Under the pieces are notes generated by a model. That model was given only the letters and a program-made list of their open reading frames with translations, did not search any database and was not told the origin of the DNA. Below, one piece after another: positions 11,137-19,793 of a stretch of 64,000 nucleotides of DNA (within the stretch, counting starts at the first letter, position 1; each line of letters starts with the position of its first letter). Source of the DNA: Sulfurospirillum sp036802865. GTDB taxonomy: Bacteria; Campylobacterota; Campylobacteria; Campylobacterales; Sulfurospirillaceae. A program made the translations under genes and the position numbers. The stretch lies in the NCBI RefSeq assembly GCF_036802865.1, contig NZ_DAIRVK010000006.1:62001-126000 (forward strand), written 5' to 3'.

Positions 11137-11183
11137 CCAAAATTTATATAGACTGTTTTAATTTATGAATAAGGCAAATAGCC

Positions 11184-12455
11184 ATGATTAATAAAATGAT
11201 GATTGAAAAGCGCTGGAATTATTACATTACCGTTGTGCCTATTGGGCTCTTTTTTCTGGTCTTTTTCCTCTGGTCGGCTTTGAGTGAAATCGATGAAGTG
11301 GTACGAGGAAACGGTAAAATTGTCCCCTCAGGTCAGACAAAAGTTCTTCAACATATGGAAGGTGGCATCGTCTCTGAAATTCTCGTTAAAGAAGGTGATA
11401 ACGTTAAAATAAACCAGCCGATCTATCAGCTCAATCAAGCTTTTTTTACAGCCGACCTCAAAGGTAAAGATTTGGATCGTGTCTCTTTGCAAGCCAAAGA
11501 GCAAAGGCTTATGAGTTTGATTGATGACAAAGAGTTAGTATTTGATAAAGATGTGACCGAGCTATACCCTGAAATTGTACACAATGAGTTGCAAATCTTT
11601 CGCAGTGAAAAGCTCAACAATTCGGAACGCCTCAATGGAGTTCAACAAAAAGTAGAACAGCGACAGTATGAACTTAAAGAGCTAGAAAGCAGGCAAAAAA
11701 ACCTCTCCCTAGAGCTCAATATGGCTCAAGAAAATACCTCCATTACTGAGCAGTTGATGAAATCGGGTGCGGGTTCACGCAAAGAGTATCTTTTTGAGAT
11801 GAGTAAAAAACAAAATCTCATCACGCAAGTGGACGAGGTAAAAAACCTCATTCCTGTCACCCAAGGTAAATACAAAGAGGCGATGTATGAGCTAGGCTCC
11901 ATTCGTTCTGACATCCAGTCAAAACTGCTCAATGAACTCAAAGATGTCCGCCTCAAACTGAGCCAACTTTCACAACAAAGTGAAGCGAGTGTTGATCGAG
12001 CAAACCGTCTTCTCATCACTTCTCCAGTGAATGGTATCGTTAATGTTCTCTACTTTCACACGGTGGGCGGAACGATCAAACCGGGTGATAAAGTGGCAGA
12101 AATCACCCCTTTGGAAGAGGGTTTAATGATCGAAGCAAACATCAAAGCGTCAGATCGTGGACGCATCTGGATGGGTCAAAAAGCCAACATCGAGATCACC
12201 GCGTATGATTATGCACGTTATGGCATGATCGAAGGCGAGCTAGTTTCCATCAGCCCCGATAGTTTTACCAACCAAAAAGGTGAGATTTTTTATGCGGTGA
12301 AAATCAAAGCCTCCAAAGACAGGCTAGGTCCAAACTTGCCTATCATGCCTGGGATGGAAGCGGGGGTTAACATCATCACAGGAAAACGAACTGTACTTGG
12401 GTACATTTTACTTCCACTTAAACGCATGGGGAAAAATGCTCTTTTAGAGCCTTGA
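11184..12455 (+). CDS. HlyD-family type I secretion periplasmic adaptor
   Basis: Membrane-fusion protein of 423 residues that links the ABC exporter to an outer-membrane TolC-like channel. A short cytoplasmic tail is followed by one transmembrane segment (about 15-34), then the conserved adaptor entry SEIDEVVRGNGKIVPSG, the lipoyl half-motif with HMEGGIVSEILVKEGD, a long charged coiled-coil hairpin (about 120-275) and the C-terminal beta-barrel with the DRGRIWMGQKANI segment. Length and order match LapC/HlyD adaptors. No TolC-family gene is visible downstream; it may lie upstream of the window or elsewhere. Confidence 0.93.
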   Translation: MINKMMIEKRWNYYITVVPIGLFFLVFFLWSALSEIDEVVRGNGKIVPSGQTKVLQHMEGGIVSEILVKEGDNVKINQPIYQLNQAFFTADLKGKDLDRVSLQAKEQRLMSLIDDKELVFDKDVTELYPEIVHNELQIFRSEKLNNSERLNGVQQKVEQRQYELKELESRQKNLSLELNMAQENTSITEQLMKSGAGSRKEYLFEMSKKQNLITQVDEVKNLIPVTQGKYKEAMYELGSIRSDIQSKLLNELKDVRLKLSQLSQQSEASVDRANRLLITSPVNGIVNVLYFHTVGGTIKPGDKVAEITPLEEGLMIEANIKASDRGRIWMGQKANIEITAYDYARYGMIEGELVSISPDSFTNQKGEIFYAVKIKASKDRLGPNLPIMPGMEAGVNIITGKRTVLGYILLPLKRMGKNALLEP

Positions 12456-12472
12456 TGGTTGTATCAAAGCTC

Positions 12473-12484
12473 TTTACATGTAAT
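12473..12484. repeat. Intergenic palindrome TTTACATGTAAT, copy 1
   Basis: One-mismatch copy of the perfect 12-base palindrome TTTACATGTAAA. It lies between the stops of the convergent HlyD and DUF4062 genes. Related copies at 13613, 15743, 16727, 16774 and 33808 are all intergenic. Either a regulator-binding site or a short repetitive element. Confidence 0.6.
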
Positions 12485-12486
12485 GG

Positions 12487-13569
12487 TTAGTTTGGTTTTA
12501 TAACTGCATTGTATTTGGAACGAATTTCATATACGAGGTCGTCGTATTTTATAATCCAGTTATTGATAAAAATTAAATATTGATGGTAATAATAAAAAGT
12601 ATTCATAATATAGTCTCCAGATAATTGAGGTTTTGTTGTTCTTTTAATCATTTGAGTCAAATAATCTTCAAAAGGTTCAAATTCAACCTCTAATGCAAAA
12701 ATTTTTTCTATAAGAGGAAGATAAAAGTTTGTATTTTTTACGAAATCAAAAAAATTCAGAGACAACTCATAATTTAAATGAATTCGCTGATTATTAAGTA
12801 AAAATTGAATGCTACTGCTAAGTTGATTAGATTCTTTTATTAATACTTCATAAACACTTGATGTATTATTGTTAAATTTAGGTGAAGCTATATTAAATAA
12901 ATTGTGTATATCTTGAAAGTTCAAATCTTTATTAGAAGATTCACCTTTTGGATTTGTTGATTCAATGATACAAGTGGTTAGCACTGTTCGTTGGTATGTT
13001 AAAAACATATAAACAAACTCTATATCATGTTCCATCATTCTTTCTTGAATAATTTGACTATCGCTACGTACCCAACCAGTGCGTGGATAGTCTCGAATAT
13101 ATTGGTGAAGAGAGGTTTTAAATTTTGATTTGAGGTCATCTTTGTTGAGGAAAAATTGGCACATTCTGCCATTAGATTTTATAGCTTCTTTAAACTTTAA
13201 TAATCCGTTTAATTTTGTAGTGTCTTTCTCTTGTTTCGTACCATTTGTAGAAGCTTTCTCATCAATGATAAATGCCATAATAGGGATATTCTTTTCAAGA
13301 GCATATCGGTATTCTTTTTCGGTAAAACTAATCCCATCATCATCGACGCTTCCATATCTATGTGCAATAATCAAAATATAGTAATCGCAGTCTTCAATTC
13401 TCTCTGTGATATATGACCATTTACTTTTCTCAGATGTTGCAAAAAGCTCCATACCTGCAGGCATGTGTCCTTCTTCCAAGATAGCTTCAAAAATCGCTTT
13501 TCTCTCTTCTGCTAAGTCTTCATAGGTTGAGCTTATAAAAATTTGGTGCTTTTTGTATGAGTCATTCAC
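12487..13569 (-). CDS. DUF4062 domain protein
   Basis: 360 residues. Residues about 8-100 match DUF4062: QIFISSTYEDLAEERKAI, a central CDYYILIIAHRYGS strand and SFTEKEYRYALEKNIPIMAFI. The fold is Rossmann-like and related to TIR/SLOG-type sensor domains; it often sits at the N-terminus of NLR-like or defence proteins. The remaining 260 residues are mostly helical and were not recognised. The GTG start has an AAGGA ribosome site about seven bases upstream. The gene is AT-rich relative to its neighbours, transcribed alone, and flanked on both sides by the TTTACATGTAA palindrome, which suggests an inserted cargo gene. A defence role is inference. Confidence 0.75.
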   Translation of the reverse strand: MNDSYKKHQIFISSTYEDLAEERKAIFEAILEEGHMPAGMELFATSEKSKWSYITERIEDCDYYILIIAHRYGSVDDDGISFTEKEYRYALEKNIPIMAFIIDEKASTNGTKQEKDTTKLNGLLKFKEAIKSNGRMCQFFLNKDDLKSKFKTSLHQYIRDYPRTGWVRSDSQIIQERMMEHDIEFVYMFLTYQRTVLTTCIIESTNPKGESSNKDLNFQDIHNLFNIASPKFNNNTSSVYEVLIKESNQLSSSIQFLLNNQRIHLNYELSLNFFDFVKNTNFYLPLIEKIFALEVEFEPFEDYLTQMIKRTTKPQLSGDYIMNTFYYYHQYLIFINNWIIKYDDLVYEIRSKYNAVIKPN

Positions 13570-13612
13570 AAAATATCCTTGAAAATTATTGATACAAAAT
13601 TATATCCAAACC

Positions 13613-13624
13613 TTTACATGTAAA
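13613..13624. repeat. Intergenic palindrome TTTACATGTAAA, copy 2
   Basis: Perfect 12-base palindrome between the DUF4062 gene start and the 3' end of the activase gene. Confidence 0.65.
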
Positions 13625-13628
13625 AAAA

Positions 13629-14387
13629 CTACTGCACCACTTCAAACCCCGAAAGTGCCGCACCCACCGCGCCGATGAGTTGCGGGTGTGTTGGAACGAG
13701 GATTTTGCGTTCGAGTTTAAGCTCTAGCATATGATGTAAAAAAGGGTTGAGTGCGCCACCACCTGTGAAGACGATGCAGTCGTTTTCTTTGACGACGAAT
13801 TTCTTCGCCATCGAAGCAAGCCTAGAGGCGATGGATTCGTGGACTCCCCAGCAGATGTTCGCTAGGCTTTCTTTTTTGGCGATGAGGGAGATGACCTCAG
13901 ATTCGGCGAAGACGGCGCACATGCTGGAGATGGTGAGTTCTTTGTCGTGCTGAAATCCTGCTTTGGCAAACGCTTCCATCTCTAAGCCCAAGCGATTCGC
14001 GGCGATTTCGAGAAATTTTCCTGTACCTGCCGCACATTTATCGTTCATGCGAAAGTCAGTAAAGCTGCCATCATCGCCCATTTTGATGACTTTGCTGTCT
14101 TGACCGCCAAGGTCGATGACGGTTTTGACTTCATTGTGGAAAAAGTACGCCCCTTTAGCGTGGGCTTTGATCTCGGAGATGACGGGCGCACCGTGCGAAT
14201 CTCCGAGCATATGGCGTCCGTAGCCTGTGGCGACGAGCATTTTGACCTCTTTGTCTGCCAAATACTCGCCCACGATGACATCTTGGTTAAAAATGGTCGG
14301 GATCACCGCGTGATGGGTGATCTCCTTCTCTCTTCCGATACCGATGATTTTTGTATAGGTTGAGCCTATATCTACGCCCCAAAACAT
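13629..14387 (-). CDS. ATP-dependent activase (2-hydroxyacyl-CoA dehydratase activator / DCCP reductase type)
   Basis: 252 residues of the BadF/BadG/BcrA/BcrD ATPase family. It has the ASKHA nucleotide-binding elements GVDIGSTYTK (4-13), DLGGQDSKVIK (92-102) and GGGALNP near the C-terminus. Cys118 (DKCAAGTGKF) and Cys157 (SSMCAVF) are 39 residues apart, the same spacing as the cluster-ligating cysteines of the classic HgdC activator, so a homodimer bridging one [4Fe-4S] cluster is expected. These proteins use ATP hydrolysis to drive a low-potential electron into a partner iron-sulfur enzyme. The start overlaps the stop of the partner gene (TAATG), so the two are co-translated. Confidence 0.93.
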   Translation of the reverse strand: MFWGVDIGSTYTKIIGIGREKEITHHAVIPTIFNQDVIVGEYLADKEVKMLVATGYGRHMLGDSHGAPVISEIKAHAKGAYFFHNEVKTVIDLGGQDSKVIKMGDDGSFTDFRMNDKCAAGTGKFLEIAANRLGLEMEAFAKAGFQHDKELTISSMCAVFAESEVISLIAKKESLANICWGVHESIASRLASMAKKFVVKENDCIVFTGGGALNPFLHHMLELKLERKILVPTHPQLIGAVGAALSGFEVVQ

Positions 14388-15706
14388 TATTTGTTTGCGA
14401 ACGCTTCGGCTTTTTGTTTAAACGTGATGCTCTCTAAAAAGGCTTCAACACGGGTTTTGATCTGTCCTGCATCTTCAGGGGAATAATCCGACTCAATAAC
14501 GAGGCACGGAATACCTTCTTTCGCTAATGCTTCGGTGACAAGGTGCGACTCGACATTGTAGGTGTGGCAGAAAGAGAGGGTGTAGTAGATGACACCATCG
14601 GCTTTGCGGTCTTTGTACATTTGGACGATTTTATCAGTTCTACCTGTGTTTGGCGTGAAACACGCGCAGTCGATTTTGGAGTAGCGTTGCATCAAGCGTG
14701 CATAGAGTTCGTCTTCGCTTTGTACTCCTTCGATGTCCACATTGTCTTTAAAGTAACGATGTCCGATGCATCCTTCTTCGTTGATGATGCACGCACCTGA
14801 GCCTTCAACAGCGGTGTGAAGTTTCCAGTTTGGTGGAGCAATAGGTGTGCCTAAAACCATGATACGAGGCGTATTTTCAGGGAAAACGCTTACTTTATTT
14901 TTAATGCGCTCATCGAGTTCATCGCAGAGTTCATTCACTTTTTGCGTAAAGCGTTTTGGGTCATCTAAAAAGCTCATTTGGCTGATAAACAGTGCGTCTT
15001 TACCGCTGATAGGCATAATGTCTGGGTGCATGCCACGAAGCGTGTCAAGGCGTTTCATCGCGTCACGTTTGGCATTGATGACTTTGACACCTTCAAGCAT
15101 CTCCGCAAGGCTGAGTTTTCGCTCACTGACCTCTTCGATGTGCTCTTTAAACTCTTTGATCTCCTCTTGCCACATTTTGAGATCTTTTTCGCGCTTCATG
15201 TGTGGAATGTTCATGACATGCACAGGGTGATGTTTTCCCAAAAGTTCCCATGTCTTTTTCTTCGCTTCACAGGTGGTCTCACCGTAGATAAAATCAGCCG
15301 ATTGCGTATAGGCACAAGTGTGTTGGAGTTTGAAGCCGTAAGCGGATTTGATGAGCGGGCAGATGTTACGAGGAAGCTCTGTTTCCGCATCGGCGATAGG
15401 AGGATTGGCTCCGCCACACAGTCCAAAACAAGCCCCACCAGCGCCTACAACAATCTCTTCAGGAACGAAGATACAAAACGTACCCACGGCTGGTTTTTTT
15501 TGCGCTTTAAGCGCGTTAATCTCAGCAATGCGTTCCGCTTGGATTTCGCTCATAAACCAGTCAAAATATGCCATCGCTTTGGGGCGATTGGGTTGGCTCA
15601 TAAAACCTGCTTGATAGCCTGCAAGTCCCATACCCATCATCTTTGCATGACGCTCAACGTCAACACCAATACTACTCAATAAATCTTTATGGAGTTCAAC
15701 ACCCAT
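14387..15706 (-). CDS. Double-cubane-cluster-type reductase (2-hydroxyacyl-CoA dehydratase superfamily)
   Basis: 439 residues of the HgdB/BcrB/FldB-like superfamily. Conserved cysteines include Cys93 and Cys97 (GGACFGLCGGANPP), Cys116 (RNICPLIKSAYGF), Cys131 (QHTCAYTQSADFI), Cys146 (GETTC) and later ones in CACFTPNTGR and SFCHTYN. A single large subunit paired with one activase is the arrangement of the double-cubane-cluster proteins (DCCP; the E. coli YjiM/YjiL pair is similar), not of two-subunit dehydratases that also have a CoA-substrate subunit. DCCP from Carboxydothermus reduces small molecules with ATP-driven low-potential electrons; its physiological substrate is unclear. No CoA transferase or amino-acid pathway gene is nearby, which argues against a fermentative dehydratase. 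Function here is inferred. Confidence 0.82.
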   Translation of the reverse strand: MGVELHKDLLSSIGVDVERHAKMMGMGLAGYQAGFMSQPNRPKAMAYFDWFMSEIQAERIAEINALKAQKKPAVGTFCIFVPEEIVVGAGGACFGLCGGANPPIADAETELPRNICPLIKSAYGFKLQHTCAYTQSADFIYGETTCEAKKKTWELLGKHHPVHVMNIPHMKREKDLKMWQEEIKEFKEHIEEVSERKLSLAEMLEGVKVINAKRDAMKRLDTLRGMHPDIMPISGKDALFISQMSFLDDPKRFTQKVNELCDELDERIKNKVSVFPENTPRIMVLGTPIAPPNWKLHTAVEGSGACIINEEGCIGHRYFKDNVDIEGVQSEDELYARLMQRYSKIDCACFTPNTGRTDKIVQMYKDRKADGVIYYTLSFCHTYNVESHLVTEALAKEGIPCLVIESDYSPEDAGQIKTRVEAFLESITFKQKAEAFANK

Positions 15707-15742
15707 TGTCGTTCCTTGTGTGAAAAATGTAGTGCTGTGGGG

Positions 15743-15754
15743 TTTACATGTAAA
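15743..15754. repeat. Intergenic palindrome TTTACATGTAAA, copy 3
   Basis: Perfect palindrome 37 bases upstream of the reductase start, inside the 282-base divergent region 15707-15988. The rest of that region is very AT-rich (GTTTAA direct repeats near 15850 and 15880) and must hold the promoters for both directions; nothing else was recognised in it. Confidence 0.65.
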
Positions 15755-15988
15755 GGGGTAAGCAGGAAAAAGAGGTGCTACTTCATGTACGTCTAAGCCT
15801 TAGACCAACAGCATTTAATGTATTGTAATCTAGTAGTCATTAAAAAAAGTTTAACCTTTTAAAATTAGTTAGATTTAAGTTTAATCTATAAATATTACTA
15901 GGTAAAACCTCATTTATGAGATCATCGGAATTATTTTTGCTTGCATATATTTAGTTCAAACATATGCTTTTAACACAAGGGGCTGGAA

Positions 15989-16717
15989 ATGTATGTACAT
16001 GAAAGTGGTGTGGGGTATTGGCTTTATATTCAAAATGACAAATATGCCAATCAAGTGCTTGAAGAGCGTGAAGCGGAAATTTCTGGTACGGTTGTAGATA
16101 AGCCATATGATTCGAGCTTGCATGATTATATCGAGAAAATTGTTGCGAGTATCCCAGAGCTAAAAGAATATGAAGCAAATGGTGGAGGATTAGGTGTTGT
16201 CATTTTACCCGAGAGCGCTTCTTCAACACTGAAGGATGCCGTAAGTCAAACCACCACTAAAATGCTTGATGAAGGAGAGGATGAGAACATTCTCAAAGGT
16301 GTTTTGGGAATCATCAAATATAACTATTCAGCTGATGTTGAGTATGGCAATGGTGTGTCAACAAGTAAAAACGATACCTATACTTATGATCTTGAATCAG
16401 TCAATAATGTTTTGAGTAAATTTAAAGATATTTACGCTTCCAATGGCGCTTTATCAGCGGGTCTTGGTAAGTTTTCTCAGTATTTAGGCGAAATCTATGA
16501 TGAATTGCAAAAAGATGCCAATCCTAAAAGCGATACAGAAACGACGGCAACCAATAGCACCGATAACGATCTGGTTGAAACCTTAATGCAAGAGATGGAA
16601 AAAAGTGAAGAGGACAAAACCCCTGGATCTGACCAACTCAATAAAAAACTCTACAAAAACTACATCAAATCACTCAAATCTAGCCTTGTAGGTGGACTAT
16701 TGCAACAGAGTAGCTAA
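15989..16717 (+). CDS. Hypothetical protein, unrecognised
   Basis: 242 residues, no signal peptide, transmembrane segment or cysteine. It is acidic and predicted cytoplasmic. The middle contains a tyrosine-rich patch (GIIKYNYSADVEYGNG), then a region with many Ser/Thr/Asp (PKSDTETTATNSTDND) that looks disordered, then a basic Lys/Leu-rich C-terminus (LYKNYIKSLKSSLVGGLL). ATG preceded by GGGGCTGGAA as a weak ribosome site. It stands alone, divergent from the reductase operon and bounded by TTTACATGTAAA palindromes. I do not recognise a family; flagellar or export chaperone-like roles were considered but nothing supports them. Confidence 0.7.
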   Translation: MYVHESGVGYWLYIQNDKYANQVLEEREAEISGTVVDKPYDSSLHDYIEKIVASIPELKEYEANGGGLGVVILPESASSTLKDAVSQTTTKMLDEGEDENILKGVLGIIKYNYSADVEYGNGVSTSKNDTYTYDLESVNNVLSKFKDIYASNGALSAGLGKFSQYLGEIYDELQKDANPKSDTETTATNSTDNDLVETLMQEMEKSEEDKTPGSDQLNKKLYKNYIKSLKSSLVGGLLQQSS

Positions 16718-16726
16718 CATTTTTCC

Positions 16727-16738
16727 TTTACATGTAAA
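16727..16738. repeat. Intergenic palindrome TTTACATGTAAA, copy 4
   Basis: Perfect palindrome nine bases after the stop of the hypothetical gene and upstream of the uppP promoter. Confidence 0.65.
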
Positions 16739-16756
16739 GTCTAATATGGCTTATGT

Positions 16757-16783
16757 TACAATCCTTTTTTATTTTTACATGTA
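16757..16783 (+). promoter_or_regulatory. Putative uppP promoter with overlapping palindrome half-copy
   Basis: TACAAT at 16757-16762 fits a -10 element 31 bases before the uppP start. TTTACATGTA (copy 5 of the palindrome, its last two bases changed) lies at 16774-16783, around or just after the expected transcription start. If the palindrome is an operator, this is where a repressor would act. Confidence 0.35.
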
Positions 16784-16792
16784 GGATTTTTC

Positions 16793-17557
16793 GTGGATAT
16801 ATTACAATCAATCATTATGGGAATGGTAGAAGGTTTCACTGAGTTTTTACCTGTTTCTTCAACAGGGCATATGATCGTTACGGCGGATTTTTTAGGTATC
16901 AAACAAGACAGCGTGACCAAGGCGTATGAGATTATCATTCAATTTGCAGCTATTTTGGCGGTTGTTGTGGCGTACAAAGAGAAATTTACCATCAAAAAAA
17001 TCGAGCTTTGGAAAAAAATGGCAGTGGCATTTTTACCCATTGGTATTGTTGGGTTTTTATTTGCAAAGCATATCAAAGCGCTTTTCAGTGTTGATGTTGT
17101 AGCCACCATGTTTATCGTTGGCGGTGTTGTGTTTTTGCTTGCTGAGAAGTACTACAAGCCTAAAGAACATTTTATTAATGATGTTGAAAAAGTGAGCTAC
17201 AAGCAAGCTTTTTTAATCGGCTTAGCGCAACTTGCAGGCTTAATTCCTGGAACAAGCAGATCAGGCTCAACCATTTTGGGTGCCATGTTTGTGGGGCTTA
17301 CGCGCAAAGCGAGTGCAGAGTTTTCGTTTTTACTGGCATTTCCTGTTATGAGCGCGGCAACAGGGTATAGCATCGTTAAAAACTACCAAGAATTTAATGC
17401 TGACAATCTTCTTGTTTTGGGTGTTGGTTTTGTTGTAGCATTTATTATGGCTTACTTTACCATCAAACTCTTTTTGAGATTTTTACAAAGTTATACGTTT
17501 GTTTCTTTTGGTATTTACCGTATTATCTTTGGTGTAGCGCTTCTCGCTTACTATTAA
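16793..17557 (+). CDS. uppP: Undecaprenyl-diphosphatase UppP (BacA)
   Basis: 254-residue polytopic membrane phosphatase that recycles undecaprenyl pyrophosphate to the carrier lipid used for peptidoglycan and surface polysaccharides; also gives bacitracin resistance. Both family signatures are present: EGFTEFLPVSSTGH (13-26) with the catalytic glutamates and PGTSRSGST (152-160) with the catalytic arginine. GTG start, immediately after an AT-rich leader containing TTTACATGTA. Full length. Confidence 0.97.
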   Translation: MDILQSIIMGMVEGFTEFLPVSSTGHMIVTADFLGIKQDSVTKAYEIIIQFAAILAVVVAYKEKFTIKKIELWKKMAVAFLPIGIVGFLFAKHIKALFSVDVVATMFIVGGVVFLLAEKYYKPKEHFINDVEKVSYKQAFLIGLAQLAGLIPGTSRSGSTILGAMFVGLTRKASAEFSFLLAFPVMSAATGYSIVKNYQEFNADNLLVLGVGFVVAFIMAYFTIKLFLRFLQSYTFVSFGIYRIIFGVALLAYY

Positions 17558-17576
17558 GAAAAACGTAACAATCCAC

Positions 17577-17600
17577 GGCGAAAAAGATAAAATTTTCGCC
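17577..17600 (+). terminator. Probable intrinsic terminator after uppP
   Basis: GGCGAAAA and TTTTCGCC form a perfect 8-bp stem with an 8-base loop, 19 bases after the uppP stop, followed by a T-rich stretch (ACTTCTTTTCT). Confidence 0.6.
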
Positions 17601-17657
17601 ACTTCTTTTCTCAACTGTTGTCAAAAATACGATTTCCTTTAGCAAAGGAGCTATCCC

Positions 17658-19187
17658 ATGTCTCATAGTTTTTTAAAAAATTTTTATGACTCAATGCGTG
17701 AAGGGCTTTACGCTTTTGATGTTGATGGCAAGATAACACATTTTAATCCCTCCGCTCAAAAGCTTTTAGGCTATGATGAATCCGAACTGGTTGGTAAAAT
17801 TGGGCATTTTATTTTTCACGCACATCACGGCAATCAAGGGCTTTTGCAGTGCTCACTTTACAAAGCTTTTTTGCAAGGTAAAACGTATGAGAGTGAAGAA
17901 ATATTTTTAACCAAAGATGGCAAATGGATTGACGTGTATGTCAGGGCAAATCCCATTTTTGAAGAGGGTGTTAAACAAGGCTATGTTGTTTTATTTTGGG
18001 AGGTACATAAAGAGTGCCATCTGGAAAGTCATGAAACAAGTGTAACGGCCAAAGGTCATATTTTTCATGAAGAGAGTGACATAGAGGAGAGCGAGGCTTT
18101 TTACGAACAGATTTTTGAAACCGCCAATCTAGGCATCTGTTTAATCGATAAATTGGGACGCTTTGTCGCCGTAAATCCTGCGTACAGTCATATTTATGGT
18201 TATACGGAAGCTGAGCTTATAGGCAGGCATTTTAACCTGCTTGTTCCAGAGCTTCTCCAGACAATTACGCAAGCACACCATGAGACATTTCTCAAACACC
18301 AATCTATCGCCTATGATGGAGAAATGGAGTTTTTACGCAAAGATGGTAAAAGTATTCACGTCCATGTGAGTGAGGGAATTTTAGAGCATATTATCGGTGG
18401 TCCGTATAAGATAATGACGGTTTTTGATATCACCTTGATGGTAGAAGCAAGAGCCGTGCAAAAAGAGCAAGAAGCGATGCTTATTCAACAAAATAAACTT
18501 GCTGCTATGGGTGAGATGGTAGGGCATATCGCCCACCAATGGCGCCAACCACTTAATGTGATGAATATAACAACCTTGGATTTAAAGTTCAAGCATGAGC
18601 TAGGTACATTAAGTGATGAAAAGCTTCAAAGCTCACTGAGTACGATAGAATCACTGACCGAGCAGATGAGCAATACTATCAATGACTTTATGAATTTTTA
18701 CACCCCCAATAAAGAGAAAAAATCTTTTTCACTTTATGAAAGCGTACTTTATGCGACACATATTGTTGAAGTGCAACTCAATGCAGATGGTATTTCTCTC
18801 TCCTTGAACATTGATTCTTCTTTAAAAGTCTATGGTTTGGTAAATGAATTGCAACAAGTCATTCTCAACCTTCTTTCCAACGCTAAAGATGCTTTTAGCT
18901 CGCAAACGATGATGACCAAGCAGATTTGTTTATTTGCATGGAGTGATGATGAACAGATTTATTTGAGTATCGAAGATAATGCAGGGGGAATTGAAGAGGC
19001 TTTGATGGAGCGTATTTTTGAGCCTTACTTTACAACCAAAGGTAAAATGCAAGGCAGTGGCATTGGCCTTTATATCTGTTCGATGATTATGAAGCAGAGT
19101 TTTAGCGGTAGAATTAGAGTTGAAAATATCAAAGATGAAAATACAACTCTTGGAGTACGATTTATCTTAGAATTTCCGAAGGATTAG
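17658..19187 (+). CDS. Soluble PAS-PAS sensor histidine kinase
   Basis: 509 residues with no membrane segment. PAS 1 (about 8-120, GLYAFDVDGKITHFNPSAQKLLGYDESELVGK), PAS 2 (about 150-265, FETANLGICLIDKLGRFVAVNPAYSHIYGY), then a histidine-kinase core. The phospho-acceptor is His293 in GHIAHQWRQPLN, the H-box typical of Campylobacterota PAS kinases. The N box (NLLSNAKDAF), G1 (DNAGGI) and G2 (GSGIGLYI) motifs follow. An AAAGGAG ribosome site precedes the ATG. No response regulator is adjacent, so its partner is unknown; input is likely a cytoplasmic redox or ligand signal. Confidence 0.92.
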   Translation: MSHSFLKNFYDSMREGLYAFDVDGKITHFNPSAQKLLGYDESELVGKIGHFIFHAHHGNQGLLQCSLYKAFLQGKTYESEEIFLTKDGKWIDVYVRANPIFEEGVKQGYVVLFWEVHKECHLESHETSVTAKGHIFHEESDIEESEAFYEQIFETANLGICLIDKLGRFVAVNPAYSHIYGYTEAELIGRHFNLLVPELLQTITQAHHETFLKHQSIAYDGEMEFLRKDGKSIHVHVSEGILEHIIGGPYKIMTVFDITLMVEARAVQKEQEAMLIQQNKLAAMGEMVGHIAHQWRQPLNVMNITTLDLKFKHELGTLSDEKLQSSLSTIESLTEQMSNTINDFMNFYTPNKEKKSFSLYESVLYATHIVEVQLNADGISLSLNIDSSLKVYGLVNELQQVILNLLSNAKDAFSSQTMMTKQICLFAWSDDEQIYLSIEDNAGGIEEALMERIFEPYFTTKGKMQGSGIGLYICSMIMKQSFSGRIRVENIKDENTTLGVRFILEFPKD

Positions 19188-19274
19188 GGACTTTCATAAG
19201 GTATTGTTACTTTTCAGTTACCCTTTTGGGTGTAAAATAATGTAAAAGTTGTTTTGCACTCAAAGGAGTTTAGT

Positions 19275-19784
19275 ATGACCATTGGTAGTAGCCTCACATC
19301 GTCATATAGTAGCAGTAATGTCAATAGCCAAAGCGGTGCGAGTGGCATGTCTTCAAGCCACAGCCAAAGTGGTGCAAGCGGAGTCTCTTCATCACAAAAT
19401 TACAGTAACATTGCAAGTCAGATGGCATCATCATTGATGACTTCAATGGATACAAATCAAGACAATAGCATTGATAAGTCTGAATTTCAAACTGCTATTG
19501 ATGCATTATCGGGTAACTCAAGCAGCGATAACAGTAGTTCGAGTAGTGCAGATAAACTCTTTAGCGCATTGGACACAAACAAAGATGGCACAATCAGTTC
19601 GGATGAGCTTTTAAGCGCACTCAAACAATCCCAATCGTCTAATGATACATCAGCAACGAAAGTTTCGACACAAAAATCGATTGAAGATTTGCAATCAACA
19701 TTGTTGCAAAAGATTTTAGCATCGTATGGCAATACGGATTCGACAACAAGCAGTAGCAGTAGCGCAACATCACTTACGGCTTAA
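19275..19784 (+). CDS. Ser-rich EF-hand calcium-binding protein
   Basis: 169 residues. The ATG at 19275 is chosen over an in-frame TTG at 19254 because AAAGGAG ends six bases before it. Two canonical EF-hand loops are seen: DTNQDNSIDKSE (59-70) and DTNKDGTISSDE (100-111), each with Asp at loop positions 1, 3 and 5 (N/D) and Glu at 12. Flanking regions are unusually rich in Ser and Gly (SQSGASG repeated near the N-terminus, poly-Ser linkers). No signal peptide is present, so it is a cytoplasmic calmodulin-like sensor or a protein exported by another route. Ten bases separate it from apbE. Confidence 0.85.
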   Translation: MTIGSSLTSSYSSSNVNSQSGASGMSSSHSQSGASGVSSSQNYSNIASQMASSLMTSMDTNQDNSIDKSEFQTAIDALSGNSSSDNSSSSSADKLFSALDTNKDGTISSDELLSALKQSQSSNDTSATKVSTQKSIEDLQSTLLQKILASYGNTDSTTSSSSSATSLTA

Positions 19785-19793
19785 AAGTTTACG

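Noticed and set aside
14978..15682. 234-codon ORF antisense to the double-cubane reductase
   Set aside because: The minus-strand frame has conserved cysteine motifs and operon coupling; the plus-strand product shows no domain.
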